DNA of 64,000 nt from an uncultured Collinsella sp. (GTDB lineage: Bacteria; Actinomycetota; Coriobacteriia; Coriobacteriales; Coriobacteriaceae), in assembly GCA_900757495.1 (NCBI GenBank), contig CAAENX010000029.1, positions 1 to 64,000 on the forward strand, written 5' to 3'. Below are positions 34,475 to 42,032 of the stretch, piece by piece (position 1 is the stretch's first letter; the number at the start of each line of letters is the position of its first letter). The notes under the pieces were generated by a model, which was not told the DNA's origin, made no database searches, and saw only the letters and a list, made by a program, of their open reading frames with translations. The position numbers and the translations under genes are program-made.

Positions 34475-37375
34475 ATGACCCAGCCCCTGCCCTGGGAAAA
34501 GAACACTGCCGCGCTCGTGTCGCCCGCGCCGGAGCCCGTGCCGCTCGATGCGTACACCGTCCCCGCCGCGCCGGAACCCGAGCTCGTTCCGCTCGACATC
34601 TACGACGCCCCGGCTCCGGCGCCCAAGCCCGCCAAGCCGTTCGTCGATATCGATAGCCTGAACCCCGCCCAGCGCGAGGCGGTCCTGACCACCGAGGGCC
34701 CGCTGCTGGTCCTTGCCGGCGCCGGCTCGGGCAAGACCCGCGTCCTGACCTTCCGCATCGCACATATGCTTGGCGACCTGGGCGTTAAGCCCTGGCAGGT
34801 CCTGGCCATCACGTTTACCAACAAGGCCGCGGCCGAGATGCGCGAGCGTCTGGCAGCACTCATTCTCAGTGGCACCCGCGGCATGTGGGTGTGCACCTTC
34901 CACGCCATGTGCGTGCGCATGCTGCGCGAGGACGCCGACCTGCTGGGCTACACCGGTCAGTTCACCATCTATGACGACGATGACTCAAAGCGCATGGTGC
35001 GTGACATTATGCAGGCGCTCGGCATTGAGCAAAAGCAGTTCCCCATCAACATGATCCGCAGCAAGATCAGCTCGGCCAAAAACGCCATGATTGGGCCCGA
35101 GGACATGCTCAAGAGCGCCGATAGCCCCAACGACAAAAAGGCCGCGCAGGTCTACCTGGAGCTGGAGCGCCGCCTGCGCGCCGCCAACGCGATGGACTTT
35201 GACGACCTGCTCGTGCGCGCTCTCGAGCTGCTGCGCACCCGCCCCGAGGTGCTCGATAAGTACCAGGAGCGCTTCCGCTACATTAGCGTCGACGAGTATC
35301 AGGACACCAACCACGTCCAATACGAGATCGCCAACCTGTTGGCCGCCAAGTACCAAAACCTTATGGTCGTGGGCGACGACGACCAGTCCATTTATAGCTG
35401 GCGTGGCGCCGACATCACCAATATCCTGGACTTTGAGAAGGACTTTAAAAACTGCAAGACTGTCAAGCTGGAGCAGAACTACCGCTCCACGGGTCATATC
35501 CTGAGCGCCGCCAACGCCGTGGTGCGTCACAACTCGCAGCGCAAGGACAAGCGCCTGTTTACGGCCGAGGGCGATGGCGAGAAGATCCAGGCTTTCCAGG
35601 CGAGCGACGAGCGCGACGAGGGCCGCTGGATTGCCGGCGAGATCGAAAAGCTGCACTCCAAGGGCACGAGTTACGACGACATCGCCGTGTTCTACCGCAC
35701 CAACGCCCAGTCGCGTATTCTCGAAGATATGTTCCTGCGTGCGGGCGTGCCCTACAAGATCGTGGGTGGCACGCGATTCTTCGATCGTGCCGAGATCCGC
35801 GATGTCATGGCCTATCTCAAGATGATCGTGAACCCGGCCGACGAGATGAGCGTCAAGCGCGTCATCAACACGCCGCGCCGCGGCATCGGCTCCACCTCGA
35901 TCCAAAAGATCGAGCAGCTGGCGCGCGACAACCGCTGCTCGTTCTTCCAAGCCTGCGAGATCGCGTGCGCCGAGACGGGCATGTTTAGCGCCAAGGTCCG
36001 CAATGGCCTGTCGAGCTTTGTGTCGCTGGTGCGCGAGGGCCGCCGCATGGACGGCGAGCTCAAGGACGTTGTCGAGATGATTGTCGACAAGACGGGCCTG
36101 CTGCAGGCCTTTCGCGCCGAGGGCACCATGGAGGCCGAGAGCCGCGCCGAGAACATCCAGGAATTCCTGGGCGTCGCCGCCGAATTTGAGGAGACGCACG
36201 AGGATATCGAGGGTACGCTCGAGAGCTTGGAAGAGCTGCGCGCGGCCGGTGTTGCCGATGTGCCGGCCGGCGCTGAGCCCGAGCCCGTTGTGGTGAGCGC
36301 ACCTGCGCCTGAGCCGGGACCGTCTGCCCCGGTATCCTCGTTTGAGGCGCTCGTTGGCGCGCGTGATGCCGCAGGTTCCAATCCGCTCGATAGCCTAGCC
36401 GCCCCGGCGCTCTCGCCGCAGGATGCCCTGGCCGCCGCCATCGCGGGCAACGCGTATGCCGCGCCGGCGGAGATGCCGGCGGGTGCCGTGCATGCCGACG
36501 AGATCGAGCGCACCTACGGTCCGCTCACCTGTAAGGCGCTTCCTGCTCTCATGGAGTGGCTGGCCCTGCGCTCCGACTTGGATTCCCTGGCCGGCGAGAC
36601 GCATGCCATCACCATGATGACCATCCACTCTGCCAAGGGCCTGGAGTTCCCGGCGGTGTTCGTGGCCGGCATGGAGGAGGGCATCTTCCCGCACGTGCAC
36701 GACTTTGGCGGCAGCGATGACCCGGGCAAGCTCGAGGAGGAGCGTCGCCTGGCCTACGTCGCCATCACGCGTGCCCGCAAGCGCCTGTTCCTGACCTATG
36801 CGGCCACGCGCCGCACCTACGGCTCGACCTCTGCCAACCCGCGCTCGCGCTTCCTCAACGAGATTCCGTTTGAGGATATCGAGTTTAGCGGCATCGGTTC
36901 TGCCGGTTTTGAGGGCACGGGCTGGGAGAAGCGCGGCGACCGTCACGGCACCTTTGGATCGGGCATGGGCTCGGATATGTACGGCGGCAAGGTGTTTGGC
37001 TCGCATACGCGCTCGACCGGCGGCTCTGGCTCGCGCGGCGGGTCGAGCTTCGACGATTTCTTTGGCGGCAGCAGTTACGGGACCGAGCGCCATCGTGGGG
37101 TTTCGCCCGACGCCGGCCGTGTTGCCTCGACCTTTGGATCGGGCGCGCCGCGAGCCAAAAAGCCGTCGTCCAAGGTGTCGCCGACGGTGGAGCGCAAGGT
37201 CGATCGCGCTAGCGCGTCGCAGGACTTTGCCGCGGGCGATACCGTGAGTCATAAGACCTTTGGCACGGGTACTGTGATCTCGGTCGCCGGAGACATGATC
37301 GAGGTCCAATTCGAAAAAACCGGCCAGACCAAAAAGCTTATGAAAGGTTTTGCACCGATCGTCAAGCTGTCGTAA
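34475..37375 (+). CDS. pcrA: ATP-dependent DNA helicase UvrD/PcrA with inserts
   Basis: 966 residues from ATG 34475 (GAGGAG at 34463-34468). SF1A motifs: LNPAQREAV (Q motif), GAGSGKT (82-88), TFTNKAAAEMRERL, VDEYQDTN, VGDDDQSIYSWRGA, LEQNYRST, TIHSAKGLEFPAVFV and YVAITRARKRLFL. PcrA moves 3'-5' on single-stranded DNA and acts in repair and replication-transcription conflicts. Two additions are unusual: a Pro/Ala-rich N-terminal extension (about 60 residues) and a low-complexity Pro/Ala/Glu insert in the 2B region (about 590-680). The C-terminus has a Gly/Ser-rich linker and the Tudor-like domain GDTVSHKTFGTGTVISVAGD that binds RNA polymerase. It is a single gene. Confidence 0.95.
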   Translation: MTQPLPWEKNTAALVSPAPEPVPLDAYTVPAAPEPELVPLDIYDAPAPAPKPAKPFVDIDSLNPAQREAVLTTEGPLLVLAGAGSGKTRVLTFRIAHMLGDLGVKPWQVLAITFTNKAAAEMRERLAALILSGTRGMWVCTFHAMCVRMLREDADLLGYTGQFTIYDDDDSKRMVRDIMQALGIEQKQFPINMIRSKISSAKNAMIGPEDMLKSADSPNDKKAAQVYLELERRLRAANAMDFDDLLVRALELLRTRPEVLDKYQERFRYISVDEYQDTNHVQYEIANLLAAKYQNLMVVGDDDQSIYSWRGADITNILDFEKDFKNCKTVKLEQNYRSTGHILSAANAVVRHNSQRKDKRLFTAEGDGEKIQAFQASDERDEGRWIAGEIEKLHSKGTSYDDIAVFYRTNAQSRILEDMFLRAGVPYKIVGGTRFFDRAEIRDVMAYLKMIVNPADEMSVKRVINTPRRGIGSTSIQKIEQLARDNRCSFFQACEIACAETGMFSAKVRNGLSSFVSLVREGRRMDGELKDVVEMIVDKTGLLQAFRAEGTMEAESRAENIQEFLGVAAEFEETHEDIEGTLESLEELRAAGVADVPAGAEPEPVVVSAPAPEPGPSAPVSSFEALVGARDAAGSNPLDSLAAPALSPQDALAAAIAGNAYAAPAEMPAGAVHADEIERTYGPLTCKALPALMEWLALRSDLDSLAGETHAITMMTIHSAKGLEFPAVFVAGMEEGIFPHVHDFGGSDDPGKLEEERRLAYVAITRARKRLFLTYAATRRTYGSTSANPRSRFLNEIPFEDIEFSGIGSAGFEGTGWEKRGDRHGTFGSGMGSDMYGGKVFGSHTRSTGGSGSRGGSSFDDFFGGSSYGTERHRGVSPDAGRVASTFGSGAPRAKKPSSKVSPTVERKVDRASASQDFAAGDTVSHKTFGTGTVISVAGDMIEVQFEKTGQTKKLMKGFAPIVKLS

Positions 37376-37383
37376 TCCCGGCG

Positions 37384-37510
37384 GACCTGGGTGGGCGTAT
37401 AGGGCAACATCGCCTGCTCGGGCAGTCCTGCTCGCACGGAGAGCACATTAAGTGCTCTCCGGCTCGTGCGGAACTCGCGACCGATGTTGCCCTATACGCC
37501 CACCCAGGTC
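37384..37510. repeat. Long intergenic hairpin with perfect 29-base outer arms (pcrA 3' side)
   Basis: The arm 37384-37412 (gacctgggtgggcgtatagg, then gcaacatcg) is the exact reverse complement of 37482-37510. The middle contains a second perfect stem, ggagagcac-attaa-gtgctctcc (about 37438-37460), and partly complementary stretches between. It begins nine bases after the pcrA stop codon and lies between convergent pcrA and manA. Confidence 0.75.
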
Positions 37511-37600
37511 CTCAGGTGACGTTGCTTGCGAACGTCGCTCTACTCGTTCGCTTTTTGGTCTGGAGAGCCGGGTGGGCTGATAGAATAATAGATGTGAGTA

Positions 37601-37645
37601 GGGGCTCCTCCGTTGATGAACGAGGGAGCCCCTTGTTTCGTTTTG
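37601..37645. terminator. Hairpin terminator between pcrA and manA
   Basis: ggggctcc (37601-37608) pairs with ggagcccc (37625-37632), followed on the plus strand by ttgtttcgtttt. On the minus strand it lies 15 bases beyond the manA stop, so it may serve both convergent genes. Confidence 0.65.
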
Positions 37646-37659
37646 GTTGTTGTTGCGAC

Positions 37660-38592
37660 CTAGAGGTGGCTGATGATCAGTTCCATCTTGCCTTCGAGTT
37701 CGATCTGGTTCACGGTGCTCGGGGCCAGCAGGTGGCTGCCCTTGTGAACGGGCTCGCCGCACACGGTGCCCTCGCCGTCGATGACCGACAGGCACATGAA
37801 GGGCCAGTGCTGCTCCAAGGTCTTGCTGCCGTCGACGCGCACGCGATCGACGGTGTAGCAGGAGTTAGACTCGAGCTCGGTCACGCCATCGACCTCGGGC
37901 GCGGTCACCGTGCCGTCGGTCGGAGCCTGAACGTCAAAATCGATGCAATCCAGGCTCTGCTCAATGTGAAGTGGGCGCAGCTTGCCGTCGGTGCCGGGGC
38001 GGTCGTAGTCGTACAGGCGATACGTCACGTCGCTCGACTGCTGCGTCTCCAAAATGAGCGTACCGGTTTTGATGGCGTGCACGGTGCCGGAGTCGATTTG
38101 GAAGAAGTCGCCCTTGTGAATCGGCAGCACGTTGAGCATCTCGTCCCAGCGGCCGTCCTCGATCATCTGCGCGGCCTCGGCGCGGTCGTGCGCGCGCTGG
38201 CCGACGATGATCGTGGCACCGGGCTCGCAATCAAGCACGTACCAGCACTCGGTCTTGCCCAGGCTTCCGTTCTCGTGCTCGGCGGCGTACTCGTCGTTGG
38301 GGTGAATCTGGATCGAAAGGTCGTCCTTGGCGTCCAGAATCTTGATGAGCAGCGGGAACTCCTTGCCCTCGCAATTGCCAAAGAGCTCGCGGTGCTCGGC
38401 CCACAGCCACGAAAGCGTGTGGCCTGTATACGGGCCCTCCGCAATCTGGCAGTCGCCGTTGGGATGGGCCGAGATGGCCCAGCACTCACCGATGGGACCC
38501 TCGGGAATGTCGTAGCCAAACACGGTCTCCAGCTGGCGGCCGCCCCAGATCTTCTCGTGGAAGATTGGCGTGAGTTTAATCAAATCGGACAT
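37660..38592 (-). CDS. manA: Class I mannose-6-phosphate isomerase
   Basis: 310 residues from ATG 38592 (GGGAG seven bases before; ATG 38598 is too close to it). Type I PMI motifs: KLTPIFHEKIWGGRQL, GPIGECWAISAHPNGDC, FPLLIKILDAKDDLSIQIHP (metal ligands Q and H), LGKTECWYVLDCEPGATIIV and GTVHAIKTGTLILETQQSSD. It interconverts mannose-6-phosphate and fructose-6-phosphate using zinc. It lies 72 bases downstream of the co-directional GntR gene, so that regulator probably controls it. The divergent ROK glucokinase suggests a small hexose-use cluster. Confidence 0.93.
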   Translation of the reverse strand: MSDLIKLTPIFHEKIWGGRQLETVFGYDIPEGPIGECWAISAHPNGDCQIAEGPYTGHTLSWLWAEHRELFGNCEGKEFPLLIKILDAKDDLSIQIHPNDEYAAEHENGSLGKTECWYVLDCEPGATIIVGQRAHDRAEAAQMIEDGRWDEMLNVLPIHKGDFFQIDSGTVHAIKTGTLILETQQSSDVTYRLYDYDRPGTDGKLRPLHIEQSLDCIDFDVQAPTDGTVTAPEVDGVTELESNSCYTVDRVRVDGSKTLEQHWPFMCLSVIDGEGTVCGEPVHKGSHLLAPSTVNQIELEGKMELIISHL

Positions 38593-38664
38593 GTGCATAC
38601 TCCCATAAGGTTGTGCGGGTGCCGCGTAGGACAGCTCAAAACGAGCACCCACCGGATTACAAAA

Positions 38665-39384
38665 CTAGGCCAGCGTTACGTTGTGCAGCTCAAAGCGGTC
38701 GCCTACGTTGTGCGAGACAGAATATTCAAACGCGGTGCCGCTATCCAAGAAGCCAATCTGGTTGAGTTCGAGCAGGGGAGAGCCGGGTTTGGTATCCAGG
38801 CGCCCAGCCTCTTCTTCAGTTGCCGCGACAGCGCGAATGGTACGGTGGAAACTTGAGATCTTGAGTCCGCACTGCTCGCGGATGAAGCTGTAGATCGATG
38901 CGTACAGGTCTTTTTTCTTAAGGCCCGGAATCAGCTCGAGGGGCATGTAGGTGTACTCGATAACGATGGGCTTCTCGTCGACCTGGCGCACGCGCACGAT
39001 GTGATAGGCAAAGTCGTCCTCGGCAATTCCCAGCTGGGCAGCGACGTCTGCTGGCGGATTGACAATCGAGAAATCGTAGACCACCGAGGTCACCTTCTCC
39101 CCGCGGTGCTCATACGAAAAGCCCTGGGAGCGATCGTTCTTGCTCTGGAAAAACGCCTGGCCGGGAAGCCCCGCCGTGTCCTTAACGTAGGTGCCCGATC
39201 CGCGCCGGCTGGTAACAAGACCTTCATCGGTAATCTGCTCAATAGCACGTTTGACGGTGATTTTGGAAACGCTATAGATCTCGCAGAACTCAACGACGGT
39301 GGGTAGCTTGTCGCCCGGTTTAAGAACGCCGTCCTCGATGCCTCGGCGGATATCCGCAGCTATCGCCTCATATTTGGGAATCAT
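38665..39384 (-). CDS. GntR/HutC-family transcriptional regulator
   Basis: 239 residues from ATG 39384 (GGAAAGGAGG upstream). The N-terminal winged helix (1-75) has YEAIAADIRRGIEDGVLKPG, DKLPTVVEFCEIYSVSKITV and VTSRRGSGTYV. The C-terminal UTRA ligand-binding domain follows (DFAYHIVRVRQVDEKPIVIE, then YTYMPLELIPGL; the end is FEYSVSHNVGDRFELHN). HutC/GntR proteins usually bind sugar phosphates or amino-sugar phosphates and repress nearby genes. It is the first gene of a probable gntR-manA operon, and the divergent intergenic region has a 12-base palindrome (39504-39515). Confidence 0.9.
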   Translation of the reverse strand: MIPKYEAIAADIRRGIEDGVLKPGDKLPTVVEFCEIYSVSKITVKRAIEQITDEGLVTSRRGSGTYVKDTAGLPGQAFFQSKNDRSQGFSYEHRGEKVTSVVYDFSIVNPPADVAAQLGIAEDDFAYHIVRVRQVDEKPIVIEYTYMPLELIPGLKKKDLYASIYSFIREQCGLKISSFHRTIRAVAATEEEAGRLDTKPGSPLLELNQIGFLDSGTAFEYSVSHNVGDRFELHNVTLA

Positions 39385-39473
39385 GGAACCTCCTTTCCAG
39401 CTTGATTGAGTATAAAAAAAGTATAGTCCACGCCTAAGCATCCCTATTGCGTTTTTGAAAAGTTCGAGAAAGA

Positions 39474-39515
39474 TATAATTAAAAAACGCTTCTCTTTATC
39501 AACTAGAGCGCTCTA
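39474..39515 (+). promoter_or_regulatory. TATAAT box and 12-base palindrome between gntR and glucokinase
   Basis: TATAAT (39474-39479) is followed by the perfect palindrome tagagcgctcta (39504-39515). A near -35 (TTGAAA, 39455-39460) is spaced too closely at 13 bases. On the other strand ctatac/tatact boxes lie at about 39413-39425 for gntR. The palindrome is a plausible operator for the GntR protein; this is inference. The region is strongly AT-rich. Confidence 0.45.
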
Positions 39516-39516
39516 A

Positions 39517-39630
39517 ATGAATATGCATTCGAATAATGTGGTATTGAGCAAATTGATCGGCTCGAAGATGGGGTTGGGCCGTTTTGCCGCCCAGCGAACT
39601 GAATCTCATGCGCTGCGTTTCCCCAGATAA
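39517..39630 (+). CDS. Possible 37-residue leader peptide before glucokinase
   Basis: ATG 39517 lies directly after the palindrome and opens a frame of 37 codons (MNMHSNNVVLSKLIGSKMGL and on, ending LRFPR) whose TAA overlaps the first bases of an intrinsic terminator. There is no clear ribosome-binding site. Position between a promoter-like box and a terminator is the only support. It could be a short transcript with no coding role. Confidence 0.25.
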   Translation: MNMHSNNVVLSKLIGSKMGLGRFAAQRTESHALRFPR

Positions 39631-39669
39631 AACCTACCAAACAAACCTGTCCCTTTTTGGTAGGTTTTT
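39629..39669 (+). terminator. Intrinsic terminator upstream of glucokinase
   Basis: aaaacctaccaa (39629-39640) pairs perfectly with ttggtaggtttt (39657-39668) followed by T. It lies 54 bases before the glucokinase start and downstream of the TATAAT box, so it either ends a short RNA or attenuates glucokinase. Confidence 0.8.
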
Positions 39670-39722
39670 GCCTTGGGAGCGGTACCATACAGGCAATGTT
39701 TAAACGAGAAAGGCGGGCTCCC

Positions 39723-40676
39723 ATGGAACCTAAGCAGTATTACATCGGCATCGACGTCGGCGGTACCTCAGTCAAGGAGGGTCTGTTCGATGAGGACGGA
39801 AACCTGCTTGCCAAAGCCAGCGTGCCCACGCCTCCCATCGTTGACGCTGCGGGCTTTGCCGCGGTGACCGAGGCTATCGACCAGGTGGTTGCCAAGGCGC
39901 AGATTCCGCGTGCCTTTGTGGCGGGCATTGGCCTGGCTGTTCCGTGCCCTATCCCGGCGTCGGGCGATGCCAAGGTCAAGGCCAACATTGCCATTAACCT
40001 GCCCGAGCTTAAGATCGCCATTCAGGAGCACTGCCCCGACGCGGTCGTTAAGTACGAAAACGATGCCAACGCCGCTGCCATGGGCGAGGCCTGGCTCGGC
40101 TCTGCCAAGGGCGTGCAGAACGTCGTGATGGTCACCATCGGTACCGGCGTGGGCGGCGGCGTTATCGTTAACGGCGACGTGGTGTCGGGCGTTGTGGGTG
40201 CCGGCGGCGAGATTGGCCACATGTGCCTGAATCCTGCCGAGGAGCGCACCTGCGGCTGCGGCGGCCATGGCCACCTGGAGCAGTATTCCAGCGCCACCGG
40301 CGTGGTGAGCAACTACCTTGCCGAGTGCAAGAAGGCGGGCGTTGAGCCCATCGAGCTCACCGGTCCCTCCGATTCCAAGGACGTGTTCCAGGCCTGCCGC
40401 GAGGGTGACAAGCTCGCGCTGGCCGCGGCCGATACCATGGCCGACTATCTCGGTCGCGCTCTGGCGCTTATCGCCAACGTGGTCGACCCCGAGATGTTCC
40501 TGATCGGCGGTGGCGCCTCCGCCTCGGCCGACGTCTACCTCGACGCGGTTCGCGAGCATTTTAAGCAGTATGCGCTTTCCGCCTCGCGCGAGACGCCCAT
40601 CAAGGTCGCCTCGCTCGGCAACGATGCCGGCATCATCGGTGCCGCCTACGTAGCCCTGCGCGCCGCCGGCAAATAG
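39723..40676 (+). CDS. ROK-family glucokinase
   Basis: 317 residues from ATG 39723 (AAAGG upstream). Motifs: phosphate-1 YYIGIDVGGTSVKEGLFDED, catalytic ENDANAAAMGEAWLG, VTIGTGVGGGVIVNGDVVSG, and the ROK zinc site GHMCLNPAEERTCGCGGHGH followed by LEQYSSATG. It phosphorylates glucose (or a similar hexose) with ATP, feeding glycolysis. The adenosine region GGGASASADVYLDAVREHF is typical. It is divergent from gntR-manA. Confidence 0.92.
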   Translation: MEPKQYYIGIDVGGTSVKEGLFDEDGNLLAKASVPTPPIVDAAGFAAVTEAIDQVVAKAQIPRAFVAGIGLAVPCPIPASGDAKVKANIAINLPELKIAIQEHCPDAVVKYENDANAAAMGEAWLGSAKGVQNVVMVTIGTGVGGGVIVNGDVVSGVVGAGGEIGHMCLNPAEERTCGCGGHGHLEQYSSATGVVSNYLAECKKAGVEPIELTGPSDSKDVFQACREGDKLALAAADTMADYLGRALALIANVVDPEMFLIGGGASASADVYLDAVREHFKQYALSASRETPIKVASLGNDAGIIGAAYVALRAAGK

Positions 40677-40841
40677 CTGGCGCAAGGGGGGCGGGTTAGT
40701 TTGCACCACATGGTGCAGAGGGGACAGACTTTGCCCCAGCGCCTGCCCCAATTTGTGCTGCGGCCCTTCCATCTCATAGGGTTCGGCGTCAGCGTGCTAC
40801 CATAGCTACGTCCAAGTACACATATCAAGTGGAGGATTTCC

Positions 40842-41765
40842 ATGGCAAACGTTCTTGTCTTTGGTCACCAGAACCCCGATAACGACGCCATTATGAGCGC
40901 CGTCGTCCTGTCCCAGCTGCTCAACCAGGTTGAGTATGCCGGCAACACCTACGAGGCCTGCGCACTGGGCCAGCTTCCGGCCGAGTCCGCCAAGCTGCTC
41001 GCCGACGCCGGCATTGCCGAGCCCCGCGTGATCGAGTCTGTCGAGGCCGGTCAGCTCGTCGTCCTCACCGACCACAACGAGTCCGCCCAGTCCGTCGCCG
41101 GTCTTAAGGACGCCACGGTCTTTGGCGTCGTCGACCATCACCGCATCGGCGACTTCGAGACTGCCGGTCCGCTGCACTACATCTGCCTGCCCTGGGGCTC
41201 CAGCTGCACCATCGTCACCAAGCTTGCCGGCGTGCTCGGCGTTGAGCTTTCCGACGTTCAGGCCAAGCTGCTGCTCTCGGCCATGATGACCGACACGCTC
41301 ATGCTCAAGAGCCCCACCACCACCGATGTCGACCGCGCCGTCGCCGCCAAGCTCGGCGAGCAGGTGGGCGTCGATCCGGTCAAGTTTGGCATGGAGGTCT
41401 TCCTCACCCGTCCGTCCGGCTCCTTCACCGCAGCCGAGATGGTCGGCAACGACATCAAGATGTTTGAGCCCGCCGGCAAGAAGCTGCTCATCGGCCAGTA
41501 CGAGACCGTCGACAAGAGCCGCGCACTCGGCATGATCGACGAGATTCGCGAGGCCATGCGCGCCTACGCCGCCGAGAAGGGGGCCGACGGCATCGTCCTG
41601 TGCATCACCGACATCATGGAGGAGGGCTCGCAGGTCCTGCTCGAGGGCGAGACCGAGGCCGCTCAGAAGGGCCTGGGCATTGCTGACGAGCACGACGGCG
41701 TCTGGATGCCGGGCGTCCTCTCCCGTAAGAAGCAGGTCGCTGCCCCCATCATGGCCGCCTGCTAG
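40842..41765 (+). CDS. ppaC: Manganese-dependent inorganic pyrophosphatase (family II)
   Basis: 307 residues from ATG 40842 (GGAGGA upstream). DHH-superfamily motifs: VFGHQNPDNDAIMSAVVLSQ (the usual T of NPDTDA is N here), LTDHNESAQS, GVVDHHRIGDFETAGPLHY, SAMMTDTLMLKSPTTTDVDR, and near the C-terminus the SRKKQ motif (VLSRKKQVAAPIMAA). It hydrolyses pyrophosphate in the cytosol, driving biosynthetic reactions. A strong terminator follows. Confidence 0.95.
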   Translation: MANVLVFGHQNPDNDAIMSAVVLSQLLNQVEYAGNTYEACALGQLPAESAKLLADAGIAEPRVIESVEAGQLVVLTDHNESAQSVAGLKDATVFGVVDHHRIGDFETAGPLHYICLPWGSSCTIVTKLAGVLGVELSDVQAKLLLSAMMTDTLMLKSPTTTDVDRAVAAKLGEQVGVDPVKFGMEVFLTRPSGSFTAAEMVGNDIKMFEPAGKKLLIGQYETVDKSRALGMIDEIREAMRAYAAEKGADGIVLCITDIMEEGSQVLLEGETEAAQKGLGIADEHDGVWMPGVLSRKKQVAAPIMAAC

Positions 41766-41784
41766 GCTTAGTTGATCAAACGCC

Positions 41785-41825
41785 ACGACCGGATCGCGGA
41801 CGCCCCGCGCTCCGGTCGTTTTTTG
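41785..41825 (+). terminator. Intrinsic terminator of ppaC
   Basis: acgaccgga (41785-41793) pairs with tccggtcgt (41811-41819), with a further gcggac/gcgc part inside the loop, followed by six T. Confidence 0.88.
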
Positions 41826-41963
41826 TGCGCGGGGCCACGCCGTTTCTTGGACAGGGGCTCCCGTGCCGTTGAGCAAATAATGTTCAACCTGTGGTTCCGC
41901 TTTTCGGCCACGCCTGCGTGCTTGTCGTGCAGGGTAGGCTAGATGCAAGCGTAATACGTTAGA

Positions 41964-41999
41964 GCGCGGCGCCGCCACTTGGGCGGGCCGTGCTTTTTT
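41964..41999 (+). terminator. Terminator-like hairpin in the nhaA leader (possible riboswitch expression platform)
   Basis: gcgcggcgccgcc (41964-41976) pairs with ggcgggccgtgc (41982-41993; one bulge and one mismatch), followed by six T (41994-41999), only 33 bases before the nhaA start. A second small hairpin (acggga/tcccgt, 42003-42018) precedes the ribosome-binding site. With an upstream conserved-looking segment (about 41880-41960) this fits a transcription attenuator. nhaA-I/Li+ riboswitches are known upstream of nhaA genes, but the consensus could not be verified. Confidence 0.55.
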
Positions 42000-42032
42000 A
42001 AGACGGGAGCCATCCCGTGAAAGGAGCCGCCC

